From Oxyruncus cristatus (Eukaryota; Chordata; Aves; Passeriformes; Cotingidae), in NCBI GenBank assembly GCA_013399855.1, contig VXAY01002204.1:558001-622000 (forward strand): 64,000 bases of DNA, read 5' to 3'. The position numbers were made by a program, and so were the translations under genes. The notes under the pieces are model-generated. The model did no database searches and was not told the origin of the DNA. It saw only the letters and a program-made list of their open reading frames with translations. This document shows positions 10,193 to 23,569 of this stretch, piece by piece (the stretch's first letter is position 1; each line of letters starts with the position of its first letter).

Positions 10193-13100
10193 TACTGTGT
10201 TTGCCCTGTAATCACCTCATTGTTCTCTGTGCATGGGTAGGTCAGCAACAGAATATTTCCCTGAATGACGTAAAACTACTCTGAGGTTATAAATTTTCCT
10301 TCTTGTCCCTTCACCAGATTATCTCTCCAACTTGAACGATTGTCTCCTAGTCAAACTGACTAGGCAATTTGCTAGTCTTTGGAGGCACCAGATGCCAGTA
10401 ATTCTCTCAACACTGTAGTTTTAAGTACTGCAATTGGAAATTTGCTGTTGACAGTGCATGTAACTCTCTTCAAATGATAGGTTTATACTAACCTCAGAAA
10501 ATCCCATCTTCTCCCATTTTGTAGAACAGTTGAGGAGTGAAAATACTTCAGCCAAATATTTCAGGCTTGTCTCTAAAGTCTTAAATCCACAAGTTAGCAA
10601 AAATCTGCTGAACACACAAGTCTCATAATGACTTCAATGATATTCTGGATTCCTGGCACTTCTTAAGATTTATTTGCAATTCAAAACTTAATTTCAGGCG
10701 ACTATATTTTTTATTTTTTCTTAAAGTCTGTTTCCATAGAGGAGAGTCTGCCAGACTGGTTTGTGACTAAAGTAATTCCCAAAAGACTGCTTTGCATTTG
10801 TGCACTAGAAAAAGCTACAAATCACTCAGGAAAATATGAATCTCTATGGTTTGGCTCTCCATTTTATTACATCCCATTTCAGAATTACTGTAGTCAACCA
10901 TTTCCCCCCCTCAGTTTTTGTCATCTTCCCCTTTCCACCCAATAAAATATTTCCTCTTAACATTAATCGTTTTTTCCCTCTGTTCATTATACACTTCTGA
11001 TTTTTGAGACTATCTACTTTCATCCATTTTTGAGTTCTCCATGTAGAACCTTTTTATGGCAAGGAGAAAAATAATATCTAATATCTGTTGAATGATGCCC
11101 CTATTAAATGTACATGGAAGATGGCCTGTTTTTTCCCAGGTTTTCCCCAGTTTTTTTTTCAGTTGCTCAAATTCGTCACAACCTCTATTATTTTATATAA
11201 GATTTTCCAAACTACTTCAGCTTGTTTCAAAATAGTTTCCACCTATGGAGCTTCTTGCTCAATAAATCAGCATTTCCATTTTTATAAAATTCCTGAGCTA
11301 AAGAGATCATGAGTTATTGCTCGTATTGTAATAAGTAAGGTCGAAAACTGGGGCCAGACTCACTGAGATCTCTCAGGACATCTAGAGATATTACCACCAA
11401 ATTAATGCAGGTTTGATATACTTTCATGGCAAAGGAAAATAAAAATGTTTAGTGTTATTTTGTCTTCATCTAACACAGCTGAAAGAAAAAATCAGCATAG
11501 ATGAGATAAATATCTAGTAAATAATAATCATCATCAAATGAATAAATATCTAAACATTCTCTACCCAAATTCAAGGGATCAAGTAGTACTCTCCTTTAGA
11601 GTTCTCTCATTTTTATATTGCTTACTTGTTATACAGTTTGACTCTACATTACTATACATTAAATGAAAATAGAATTGATATTTCATACAAACCTTTAAAT
11701 AGAAATTTAAAATTAAAGTGAGATCATCAGTACAATGGTAAAAATGACACTTTCTTTTACATGTATGCACCACATAATGCACTGCATGGGGGTAACAGAT
11801 GATATTGCTAGTGAAAAAAAATAAAATCGGAGTCCACTATGCATAATTCTTCTCCTTTTGTAGATAAGTGTATGGTTGCAGTGGAGAAACAGGATGTCCA
11901 ATAACCATAGTAGAGACTAATGTAAGCTGGACCGCTTGGAAAGGTTAATCTTCAAGAAATTCTGTCCTCACATGGATTTCTGTAAACAGCATCAGAGATG
12001 TGGAATTGCTAAAACTTACATTTCAAAGTTTTTAATTAAAACTTCTGATAAATCATGAAGTTTAGCAATCTAATGAAAACAGAGGCTGCGGACAGTTTTT
12101 CAGTACTCTGTAGTATCTTAATTTTTCTAAAATAATGTACTTTTTTTTCAACATCATACTATTTTGTGTCAGTATCAAGTATTTTCTGTCATCTTAGATA
12201 AATTACCTCACTAATCTGACTGATGCATCTCAGGATAGTCAAAGCTTCTTAGAGCCAAGTTGTGGTTTATCCTGAGATTTCATTTTAAATCTCCAGTGTA
12301 CTTTTTCTTTAAGACCCGTGACTCCAGAGATAAAAGCACAGAAGGATTATAGGTAACAACTAATCTGATAAGTATTTTGGTTTCAGTAGGGTTTCATATT
12401 TAACATGCATGCATTTAATTCTGATTTATATTAATATGTAACATAACTTTCCATTGTGCTGTTATATATTTAAAAAAATTAGTTACTAAATTACGTTCTC
12501 TGAATTATATTTTTCCTTCTTCAAGATATTTTTCATGTCCCCTGAATTTACTTAAAATCTAGCAGTAAAGGCTTAATTTCATTTCATACTTTCTGATTTA
12601 AAACTGCCAATTCAACTAAGTGGTGAATTTACAATTTACCCCAGTTGTATCATTTTCAGCTTCAGATTGCTTATTTTGATTACCTCTCAGTTTCCTAAAT
12701 GAAGTCAGACTGAACCTGATCTAAAGTTAATTGAAATCAATGTGAAACATTTTGGTTATTTTGGGACTAAACATTTATTTTAATAAAACTTCAAAAGAAA
12801 AATACTGTAAGCAAAAATTTTCAATTAAACAAACCATTCCACAATTTTATGTTTAGTCTTCTCTTTTTTTTTAGGTAAAGATAGAATTGAAATTATCCAG
12901 TTTTTCTAAATATCTGAGTCACTAGACTCGATTATTTTGAGGTTATTTAAATGTTATAACTATAAAGAAAAATCTTTGAGTATGGGATACAGTGAAAATA
13001 TACCATCCTAGTGAATTAACATAATTATTTTCGATCCTCTTTTTACCTCTGTATATTTTTTTTTACACTGCATAAAGGTATTAAAATTTGTTTCTGGGAA

Positions 13101-13611
13101 TCATATTATCATAACTTGACTCAACTGTATACTACAACACCAAATAAGAGCCCTCTTTATCATCAATCAACGCATTGTCTGTAGTGCATTAGTGTGATAT
13201 GTATGTATGCCTTAGTACAGGATAAAAAGTCAAGTTGGCCTAAGAGTGTAATTTTCACTGAACAAAACATCCCCAAATAAAAAATTTTCCTATAAAAGCT
13301 CTTGCTGTTTCTGAAACACAATGCTAACAACATTAGTAATCAAATACGTCACCCTAAATTTGTTTTCTCGTAAATGTTTTCTAATTCACCTAATATTATT
13401 AAAAATGCCTTTTGCTTCACACACCTGGTGGTGCACATACCTCAGATAATGAAAATCCTTACCCACTTTTCATGCAGTTAATATTTTTTTCTATACAATT
13501 TAATATAGAGCAGGGGATTAGAACATGAGAAGGGATTGTGTCAGTGTGTGAGTTTTACACACACAATGACGATGAATATCTAAACACAGCGTGGATTATC
13601 CTCTACAATAC

Positions 13612-13654
13612 TAGTAGAGTATTGTATATACAATAATACAATACTACTCTACTA
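13612..13654. repeat. Imperfect inverted repeat, 16-bp arms
   Basis: TAGTAGAGTATTGTAT (13612-13627) pairs with the segment at 13636-13654 across an 8-base spacer. The right arm has three extra bases (a duplicated ACT). The sequence is AT-rich and could extrude as a cruciform. No flanking duplication was identified. Confidence 0.7.
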
Positions 13655-14129
13655 GTAGTTATATACTACTGTTAGGTAATTGGAAGTTTCATAGAAAGTG
13701 AGAAATTGATGGACTTGAAGAATCATAATAGATTGAAGTAAAATATTAGGAAATAAATTTAAGTTTAAGAATGCAGGTAGAAAGGAGTAAGGGGAAGAGC
13801 ACTAGAATTAGGTGAAATTGGGTTATGGTGGCATCTTTGAAAGATTTCTTGATGTGATCAACATATAGAGAAAAGGATGCTAAAATATGGAATATCTTCC
13901 CTCTTTGGTTGAGAATCGCTGTAAAATTCAAGTATCAGTTAATAACCATTTAATAAAATGCCTATACATAATCAATATAGTATTATTATATAATTATTTT
14001 CCATAGAAATTATTTGCATGATAACCATTTAATTTTGTTCCTGACCACTTAACAGTCAAATGTTTGCAAAAATAAAATAAATTAATTCATATCATATTTC
14101 ATTTCTCTTTAAAAATTAGGTGTTTTCAA

Positions 14130-14634
14130 AGAAGCAAGAGAGACATGGAGCTCTTGAGTGGGTCTGGTGGGGGGGTCAACAAAGATGATTAAGAGACTGG
14201 AGTATCTCTTATGAGGAAAGGCTGAGGGAGCTGGGCCTTTTCAGCCTCAAGAAGAGACAACTGAGAGGGAACCTCATCAGAGTATATAAGTATCTAAAGA
14301 ATTTTTTTTTTTTGAGAGGATGGAGCCAGGCTCATCTCAGGGGTGCCAAGCGATAGGACAAGAGGCAATGGTCAGAAACTAATGCACAGGAAGTTCCACC
14401 TGAACGTGAGGAAGAACTTTACTGTGTGAGGCTGATCGAGCACTGGAACAGATTGCCCAGAGAGGTTGTGGAATCTCCCTCACTGGAGATATTCAAGAAC
14501 CATCTGGATGCAAGTCTGTGGCATGTGCTCTACAATGACCCTACTTGAGCAGGAAACTTGGACCAGATGACCCACCAACCTCACCCATTCTGTGATTCCG
14601 TGATTCTGTGACTCTGTCATTCTGTGATTCTGTG
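14130..14634 (+). mobile_element. CR1 LINE 3' fragment with expanded 8-mer tail
   Basis: A plus-strand CR1 copy truncated in the 3' part of ORF2. It begins at the segment equivalent to 'RDMELLEWV' and runs through the '[22 protein letters not shown]' equivalent at about 14205-14285, then the 3' UTR. A T-run (about 14301-14312) interrupts the coding part. The tail holds six consecutive 8-mers (14587-14634), more than the one to three seen at the other copies here. Several frameshifts; inactive. Confidence 0.93.
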
Positions 14635-17288
14635 AAATGGAAATTTTTCACACTTCTGCAGCAATGTTAATGTTCCTTTGAATTATCCTTCTTTTATTAG
14701 CTACAAAGATTAATGGATGGATTTGAGAAGAGGTGTGTAACTCTGAAAGAGTGTGCATACTTCTAATTCCTTGCTAACACAGCCTAATTTAGTCATACTA
14801 GAATAAAGTAATAGTCGGCATATTTGTGCACCTCTGTGAGTAAACATCCTGTCACTAGAGTTTGTAAGTTAAATTGTTGCTCTTCCTTTTTATGGTTGCA
14901 AAGACCTGTGGAATACTGCTTGAACCTCCTATCTTATTGTGAATATTTTCCACTTGCAGATGTAATATGATTCTCCAGCAAGTATTAGCAACATTGATAT
15001 TCTTCCTTTAATATGTTGGATATTTTCTTATCACAGTATAACCAATGCACAGCTACAGATATGTCCCAGTTTCTGTCTGACACCATTTCTCATTATGCTT
15101 CATTCCACACCTTTGGAAAATGGGTCACTTACCTTGTATGATAAGAGACTGATGTCCCCAACTCTTGGATGGCTTTGAATCAGTGGTGAGTGCAACTACA
15201 ATACAAATACCAATGGCCATAAACAGTTTATCTTGGCACAATAAAATGTGTCCCAACAAAATTGCAGAACAGCACAAGTCAGAACATGATTAGATTTCCA
15301 TTTATTATGTCACCATCTGCAAGCATTACAGAGTTTTGAAGTGGGGGAAAAAAAAGGTAAATTTATTTCCTTCCTGAAAGTGACTCATTTTTCAAATGCC
15401 GCAAACCCTGCATGTTACGGGATCATACAGTTTGTGTTTCTTTTGTGTTAATTTAGGTATTTCATCTTCTAAGACCTTATTTACCTCTTTGGCCCTTGAT
15501 TCAGAGAACCCTCATGACTTACAACATCTGGAACTAAGCACATATCATTACTTTGTCTATGATAAAAAATCATTTGTATTTCTCTATTTTAGAAATGAAT
15601 GCTTTAATGCAGTGGAAAATGCAAATATTGTAAAAGGAGGTATTAGTGCTGCATGAATTAAGTTGAAATATGTGGTTTTCTCATGCATAGTTATAAGGCG
15701 GCATCTTGCCCAGACATATCCAAATACTGTAGCTCTTTCACACAAGATCAGACAAGGTTGTTAAACCACCGTTTATTTTTCTGTGAATCTATCTCATCCC
15801 TTGGGCTATTCAGACTGCAGTTAGTTTATTTTCACCTTTGAAGACTAAACCTTATGTTTCTAGAATATAATAAAACAGTTAAAGAGACGGATGATATTCT
15901 GCTGTTTCGCTGTAAAGTTGGAATTGAACTTTAAATGTCTCTCATTAATAAATACACAACATTTCTTCATGTGGCTATCTACACAGAATATTAGACACTG
16001 TATTTATCTCATGTTGAAATTGGAAACTAGAATTGAAAGCCAAAATTTCTTGAATTTTATGTATTGATCAGATGAAGTTTACTTCATTTTCATCCCTGAG
16101 AAAGTCACTTAACTGTTGAGCATTTTCTAAATGTACTGTTCGTAAAGGTGGGCAATGATAATAATTTTCGTCACAGAGCACTATGATAGTGAAAAAGCAT
16201 GCTCGTCAGTTTGTCTGTTTAACTTCTTGGTTTTGCAACAGACCTGTCTATAAATCTACAATTTTTTTGTAGTGAGTGTAATGTCAGTGAGCTAAAATTG
16301 CTTTACTTGTGCTTCACTGATAGAAGTGATAGTGTGAATAGGTTTCTCAATCTGAAGAGGTGCTGTGGGAAAAAGTCCCACAGGGAATCAACACAAAAAT
16401 CTGTTTAATTCATATTTGAACAAAGATGGGGCAAGTTGTGAACTTGAGGTTTCCTATCTCAACAAATTGTGAATTGCATTTTTTTTGTTGTTTCGGTATA
16501 ATCCTTCAATCTTCTGCATCTTTGCTATTTGAAGATGAGATGGTCTTTGTTACCCACCTGCTACAATCTGTAAGTATTTTACATCAATTCTGTCACAAGG
16601 AGGAAAGTTTAAATATCAGAATTAACTACAAATCTTGAGTACAGGGTGGATCAAGGTAATCATTGGACCACAAAGAAGATTTTTTCATGCTTCTTCCTCA
16701 GGTTGTAATATGTCTGTATCTTCAATTCACATGCCAGGATGTTTTCATAACAGAAGCAGGCCAGGATGCCTCATTTTCCTCTGCACTGGTCTACAAAGAG
16801 TCAATAAAACTCCTCTGGGTTTCATAGTTCTTTTCTGTTTACTTTCACCATTCTTCCCTTCATTTTTATTAAACTTTTATTGTCATCTCTCTTTACTCTT
16901 ATACTCCCTTCAATCTTTTTTTTTTTTTTAATGTGCTTTCCACTCATAGCTGTACCTACAGAAGCAATGAACTACAGCAGTGAATATTATATTCATTTTG
17001 AGGCTGCGGAGCCTGAAAATATCCTGTTATTCTTCTTCTTGTAATGCTTCAGAGTCCAGGATTTGATAATCAGGTAGCTCTGTCCCACACAGCTATGTTT
17101 TCACCTTTAAAACATCTGATTTTATAAAGCTCACCTGGCTCCTGTGGAACACCATTTTCAGAAGAGCTATTTCCATTTTGAAACTCAGCAAATCTCTCTC
17201 ATGAGCGAAGCCTCTCCATAGAAGGTCCAAAGATGAATGGAAGAGTCTGAGAATAGGTACAATACTTCATGGAGAACAAGGGCATATA
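14635..17288. other. AT-rich non-coding stretch
   Basis: No gene or repeat family recognised apart from a T-run near 16916-16929. Open frames of 60-98 codons here lack motifs or splice context. Confidence 0.55.
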
Positions 17289-17568
17289 ATGATATGGCAA
17301 GAGGGAATGGTTTTAAACTGAAATAGTGTAGCTTTAGATCAGATATTATGAAGAAATTCTTTATTGTGAGGGTGGGAAGGCACAGGAACAGGTTGCCCAG
17401 AGAAGTCATGGATGCCCATCCCTGGATGTGTTTAAGGCCAGGTTGGATGGGATTTTGAGCAGCCTGGTCTAGCGGAAGGTGTCCCTGCCTTTGGCAGGGG
17501 TGTTGGAACTAGATCATCTTTAAGGTCCCTTCCAACTCAAACCATTCTATGAATCTATAATTCTATGA
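17289..17568 (+). mobile_element. CR1 LINE 3' tail fragment
   Basis: Plus-strand fragment covering only the last ~280 bp of CR1: the 'AxGNGFKLK...FRSDIMKKFFIVRVG' equivalent, the 'RLPREVMDAHPWMCLRPG' segment and the 3' UTR ending GGAACTAGATCATCTTTAAG...ATTCTATGA. The ending with 'gttggaactagatgatcttt' groups it with the copies near 32.1 and 61.8 kb. Confidence 0.92.
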
Positions 17569-18316
17569 AAACAACACTACTGCAGGTTTCTGTACTTAGT
17601 GAAATATTTTCAAGGATTGTGAGCTCAGACACAAGCTATAAGGAATTACAGAAATCCAGACAGGAATTTGAACGACTGAATTTCCACAGTCAAACAACCA
17701 TCTGGCTTATGTAGTTTGGCTCTTTAATTAATCTCATTCTCTAGCTGAGAAATTCTGTGGGAGTAAAAGTTCAAAGGATCACTCAAACTGTACACAAACC
17801 TGATGACATAGGTACATATTTCTCTTATAAGATGCTGTGATGGCATTTTCTAAGCCCTTTATGTAACCTCTACCTGTTCTCTAAGAATACCCTGAAAGGG
17901 CTAGTTTTTAAAAAAATCAGTTTCTCCCTCCTATCTACACTTTAAGGGGAAAAGTTGGAAAAGGAATTATTTACGGTATAAAATATTGTCTTTTTTAGTC
18001 AGGAGAAAGTTATTTTTCTGCATCTCCACTGCTCTGCATAGGTTGGACTATGAGCAATCTTTGACATCCAGTGGACTTGGAGATTGTTAGCATTAGGAGG
18101 TAATTTCAAAATAGTTTCTTGTAAACTAGCAAGATTCTAATAATTTCTTTGAAACAAACAAAAAATTTTCTGCAACAGTTGAGAAGTGGTAATTTCTGCA
18201 GTAAACTATGGCCACATTAACTCAACGAATTTTATTAAATATTCTATAAAGATCATAAATACACTTTAATGAAGGATAAACATGACCTATCTTTTGGCTG
18301 ACAGATTGCTGCTATA
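17569..18316. other. Spacer between two CR1 tails
   Basis: AT-rich DNA with no feature recognised. Confidence 0.5.
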
Positions 18317-18797
18317 AGAAAGATATTAAGCCATTAGAGAGTGTCCAAATGAGGGCAAGGAAGATTATGAAGGACCTTGAGGGGAAGCTGTATGAGGAGT
18401 GGCTGAGGTCACTTGGTCACTTGGTGTAGCCTGGAGAAGAGGAGACTGAGGAGAGACTTCATTGCAGTATACGATTTCCCTATGAGGGGACCAAGAGGCA
18501 TAGGCATTGATCTCTTCTCTGTGGTGACCAGTGACAGGACTTGAGGGAATGGCCTGAAGTTGTGTCGGGGAGGTTTAGGTTGGACATTAGAAAAAGGTTC
18601 TTAACTCAGAGGGTGGTTGGGCACTGGAACAGGCTCCCCAGGGAAGTGGTCACAGCACTAAGCTCAAATCACAGAGTTCAAGAAGCATTTGGATGATACT
18701 CTCAGGCACATGGTGTGACTTGGGAATGGTGCTGTGCAGGGCTAAGGGTTGACTCAATGATCCTTGTGGGTCCCTTCCAACTCAGCATATTCTGTGA
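18317..18797 (+). mobile_element. CR1 LINE 3' fragment
   Basis: Plus-strand copy starting at the 'xIKPLESVQMRARKIMKDLEGKLYEE' equivalent, continuing through 'RPHCSxRFPYEGTKRHRH' and the tail ending TTCCAACTCAGCATATTCTGTGA. Close in sequence to the copy at 57.6 kb (same 'LEGK.YEE' and 'CSLVTSDRT' features), so probably the same subfamily. A short 'cacttggt' duplication near 18411-18424 and frameshifts break the frame. Confidence 0.92.
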
Positions 18798-20844
18798 AAT
18801 AAATTTTATACATCCCAATCATATATTGTAGTTTTAAATAATACAGCTCTGTAGAAATCATCTAAACTCCACTTGTTTATTTTACAAACAAGAGGACAAA
18901 ACATAGCTAGAGATACAACAATCAGTTCATCTATTAAGTCTGAGATTCTTCAAAGCTGAATTATAAAGTAAGTCTCCCGTCCCACCACAAACCCTAAATG
19001 TCTCTTATATGAATAAAACCCCGTTATTAAACAAAATAAATAAACAACAAAGTGCAAAAAAAACCAAACCAAAACAAAACAAAGAAAAAAACCATGACCT
19101 TCCTTGGAATACTTTGTTCCTCTAAACTAAATTTAAGAGCTGAACACGAGCATTATGAAATGAAATCAGGTTCATGGTCCATCAAAATGTGATGAGCTGC
19201 CCATTAACATAGAGGTTTGAATCTAAGCCTCTAAGACTAGTTAATGTAAAACTACCTAAAAGATACAAAACCATCACAAAGTTTAGAAGCATCTGTTAGA
19301 GGATGCAATGGACAGAGAATGATGAGTCCTGAATAGCAGGATCCTCAAACATCCCTTTTGCACCTACATTTCAATTCAATTCTTACACAGACCACATGTG
19401 TTCAGAGATATTTAGCAGGCCAGGGAAGTACCTCCACATAGATGGGTTGCTTTACTAAGGTCTCCAGCTGAACTCGGGAAGGTGGCTGAGAGTGATTCTG
19501 TCTTTGCAACACAAGCAAAGTAGGATCAGTGCATCTCTGGCAGGTGGGACTACAGTCATGCCATCGTAGGGAAAAGGTCTGTGGATTTGAAGGACATCCA
19601 TGCAAAGCAGTTCTATTAGCTGGCATTTTGGACTGTGTCTATCTTCTCTAGAATAAATAATCCTGTAAAATCAAAAAATCTTTCATTTGAACAAATAAAA
19701 TTTTCTAACGTGTATTAAATTATATAAAGAAACCACAGTTAATTTAAATTTTATTAATAACTGTAGGGTTTTTTAAGTAGTTTGTTGCTGAAACACCTCT
19801 GAAACTAATTAAAAATACAGTTACATTCTCGTTTTCTGGTGTGGTTTAATACATACTCCAAAAGACTATTAACAGTATAGCTTCAGGGAATATATAAAAT
19901 ACAATAATATTTAGCTAACATTGCACAAATTAACAGTGAACAAAATTGAAAAATTCTGGAAATAGAATACTTCTGTGAATGACAATGAAGGATCTGCCAG
20001 AAACTACAAGCAGAGATGACAGAAAATGCCAAGGATTTTTTGTTTCGCTCTCAAATCCACTGTGTGGGAGGAGGAAAGCATAGAGGGACTTTCCAAACTG
20101 TGGAATTTGGATGGGGGAGTTTGTTTTGATTATACATTCTATTCAGACTTTTGCAGGAGATATTGCTGAAAGACATTCAGAAACACATATTTTTAATGAG
20201 CTAAAATCAGTGTCAATGAAAGTGGTTTTACGTTAAAATAAAATTTAAAAAATCCAAATCCTTCAAGCTGTGTAATGAACATCCAGTGTTTTACAGCTCA
20301 GAACTAGGCAAATGGCATTCTTATTCTAACTTACAATACAATCATACTTCTGAAGGCTTGAAAAGTAATGTGGCAAATTTCTTTACCTGCATGTAAATGA
20401 TCAGCAGGATTATTTCATTACTTATAATTCAAGCATCTGATTGCAATATACTTGCCAAAAAACCAAAAAGTTAGAATGTGAACAATTTTATTTTTAAATT
20501 AAATTCATCTTTGAAGGGAGCTAACTGAAAAGACCACCCAACTGACACCTATGCAGTGAGTCATATCACAAAAATAAATGTCTGTGGGATCAAAATAATA
20601 CAAAACTTAATGGTAGCAGTAGTACAATAATAAAAGAAGATAGGAATTCCATATCATAACAGAATAGTCAGAGATAAAAGACTGTCCTGAAACAGTACGG
20701 CCTGCATCTTTGTGCGTACATTATTACAAATACTGTAATTTTCTGATAGAATTTGTTCTTACACAGTCCATGGGAAGGAGATATACAGGTAAGCAACCAA
20801 ATTTCATCTGTTCTCCCTCAGCTGTTGTCCCACAGATTATGCTT

Positions 20845-21322
20845 TCATTTTAAATAATTTTTATACATGTGAAATGTCTTTTTTTTTTCATCTTGGCTAA
20901 TATGCATTATGCTGAAACATTTCCTTTGCTCAGAAAGCAGCGAGACCTGACCAGCTGATAAGTCCACGGGCTGAGTCAACCACTGATGATCACATTCTGC
21001 TCTTTGAGGTACTGGTATTAAAAATGGAAATGAACATTTAATGTTTTCTCTGGAAATCACTTTGCTATGTGCTACTTGAAGTAGCAATAAGCCATGATAT
21101 AACAGGAGAAAAATAATCCACACAGCAGTGTAAACTGCTGCTACAGAATGAAAGCTTCTGACACATTTCTCTAGTGTAGCTGCATTCCTCCAAATTTGTT
21201 TCAGGCATCTGCAATATAGTTGCCTACTCCAAAGCTTTAAATCTAACTGATTTGAAAGCCAACTGAGAGAAACCCTTATTTGTAAGGCATAATTTATCTG
21301 ATTTATTTTAGCTCTGTCTGTT
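20845..21322 (-). other. Unassigned long open frame, possible exon
   Basis: The minus strand stays open for about 159 codons, from just after a TGA near 21325 to a TGA at 20845-20847, with no ATG in its first half. Around 21075-21130 it encodes a strongly hydrophobic run (VWIIFLLLYHGLLLLQVAHS) that could be a membrane segment or signal anchor, followed by a Cys-containing polar tail (C at three spaced positions). I do not recognise a family. A frame this long is only moderately unusual in 64 kb of AT-rich DNA. No splice acceptor or promoter was convincing, so chance is quite likely. Confidence 0.15.
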
Positions 21323-22967
21323 CAGATGATTTAAATTACATATTCCAAGACGTTTTCTTCCATTGAGTTTAATTCCTTTATTTTATGCTGTGATTTTTCT
21401 AACAAGTTTCTAACAATGTTTTCTTACAAAGCAACAAATATATTTCCTATTTACACTGTGATATCAAATCAAAATTTTACAATATTATTTTAATTTGCTA
21501 CTTCAGATTACATGTATATGAACTAACAAATTAGGTTTTTATTGCCAAGATAACCAGCTCTTATTTAATCATATGTTCAAGACCTCAGTTTAATTTTCTG
21601 TCTGGTTCTCCAGCAGTACTGTGGCTTGGTATGATGAAAGATAAGTATGGAAGGAAACTCTTAAAGACTGTTTTTGATGGAAAAACAATATTTAATCTAC
21701 ATGCCATGAAATCAAGTTCTAGTTTATTCAAAGCTGAAATATGTTTGCATACTTGATCAGCTTCATCTCACTTGGTCTAGTTTTCTATATACTGCAAATA
21801 ACCCACATGCTAACATTTCAGATTTTTTCTATTTTAAGTAAATACTAAATGACAACACAATATAAAGGTCCTTAGTCAATAAATAAGACATTATCAACTA
21901 AAACTACATTATTAATGGAAAAGAGCAGGAACGTACCATGCAAGAATCTCAATAATAAGAAATTGCTTAAACTGCTTAAGTGTAACTTTCTCAGACTTTA
22001 TGTAAAGTATATATGTTCCCCAAATCTGTTCTCTCCAAACTCTTAAATAAACTAATGTGAAATGAGTAACCTTAAACAACTGTAGATGCCAGTTTGATTT
22101 GTTTTTCAGATTGAGTTGTGAAAGCAATGTCTGTTTTTTAGTGATTTTGGTCTTCATATGTTAAAGTTAACAAATGTTGGAGTGGAGATATTCAACTGTA
22201 AATTATCATATTTTCATTAGACCAGTAAAGCTAGGACAATTTAATATGTCTGAGGATTCCCCAAGGTCCATAAGAAACTATTACAGCAAACCTGGAGACT
22301 GAATTAAGTCCCTGAAGTGTGTAATGAATAGATTTAATTCAACTCAAAATATAAATCTCAAGGCAAATTAGTTATAAACAGTTTCATATTGTTAAAGAAG
22401 AAATTAATAACAAACACTGCAGGAACAAAACGAACACAACATACTCCGATAAACAGAAACATATAAACTTACAGGTTTCCTGTCAAACGCCCAATTGGCA
22501 ATGGCACTAAAGGGGACAGAATTTTTTTGTTTGGTTTTCAGAACCAAATGCCAGCTCCTTCACTCTATGTTTTCCCATTTTGCTTTTAGAATGTTTAGAA
22601 TTTTTCCTATCAGAATTAGCATAAAGGTCACAGTAATGAAGACATTAAAACACTTTTCAGGGTATTTATCAATCAGTGGGAGCACTTGAAAAATTATTAA
22701 ACTTTTATTTTGTATATTCTCTCTGGGATATGTTTTACAGGAAATTCTGTGTGTTGAAAAACCACTCCATCCAAGGGAAAAATTGAAGCCATATTTCTCT
22801 CAAAGTGTAGTTTTTATCTCTGGAAATGGAGTTTTGTAAATAAAGCATAATTGAGGCCATGTTATTCTTCAACAATAGAAGTTAAACAATTGAGTTTTCC
22901 CTCACGGTGAAATCAAATATTAAAGTTGCCTGAGCTTAGAACAGCATTTTTCAGTACCTACTTAAAA

Positions 22968-22972
22968 CAAAC
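22968..22972. repeat. 5-bp target duplication of solo LTR, left copy
   Basis: CAAAC directly before the TG of the LTR, repeated as CAAAC at 23570-23574 directly after the terminal CA. Confidence 0.8.
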
Positions 22973-23569
22973 TGTAGTGGTTTTGATTCTAGACCTTCCT
23001 TGGTAACCAGGTTGTAATCAAGGAACCAAGGCCATGTTCCCAGTATTCCACACGATTTTTGCATAAGCAAGGGTATAAATAAGAAGGGAGCGGAGGTTCT
23101 CACTCTCTTCTCTTCTGGTGGTCTGAACGTGCAGGTTCTCTGCTGTTGGTCCTACTCGTGTGGAGGAGCGAGGCCTAGTGAGGCCTTGTAGGCCTTGGGA
23201 GGCAGCGGGTGCCGGCGGTCATTTGGCACAAATCTGCTGTTTCAAAGAGAGTAGTAAGCTTTTCTTTTACTAGTTCTCTGTTGTTTGCTACTGGGTTTTG
23301 ATTGTGTATATCTGTTTTTCCTTTTCCCTTTCCCTTTTCCTGTTCCCTTTTCCCTTCGGAGAGGGGTGTTCAGGCTTCCTGTTATTATGTACGTAGTATT
23401 CTAACTGTATATAACTGTAATATATGTAAAAATATATATTTTTATATAATTGGGTTGTTTTCGGGCTCTTAAGTTTCTATAGTTTGTTTTTTTTTTCCTT
23501 TGCCGTGGGAGAAGAAGGGAGGGGGAGGTTTTCCCTGTGGGTTCAGACAGCTGGCAGGAAGCCAACACA
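22973..23569 (+). mobile_element. Solo LTR of an endogenous retrovirus
   Basis: A 597-bp unit starting TGTAGTGG and ending CAACACA, so it has the TG...CA ends of a retroviral LTR. Exact CAAAC duplications flank it. A 5-bp duplication is typical of ERVL-like (class III) elements. A TATA-like box (TATAAATA, near 23074) fits a U3 promoter on the plus strand. A pyrimidine-rich tract of C/T blocks follows at about 23317-23356. There is no internal gag/pol/env sequence and no partner LTR nearby, so it arose by recombination between two LTRs of a former provirus. No coding capacity. The family name is not assigned. Confidence 0.8.

Larger units (their letters stand above)
8186..14129. other. Long AT-rich non-coding stretch
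   Basis: About 6 kb without a recognisable gene or interspersed repeat. It holds two inverted repeats and a TTTA microsatellite listed separately. The short open frames here lack motifs and look like chance. Confidence 0.6.
18798..22972. other. AT-rich non-coding stretch
   Basis: No recognised repeat family. It contains one unusually long open frame on the minus strand (20845-21322) and a Cys/Pro-rich 74-codon frame (19402-19626, minus). Both are discussed under findings; neither is identified. Confidence 0.5.
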
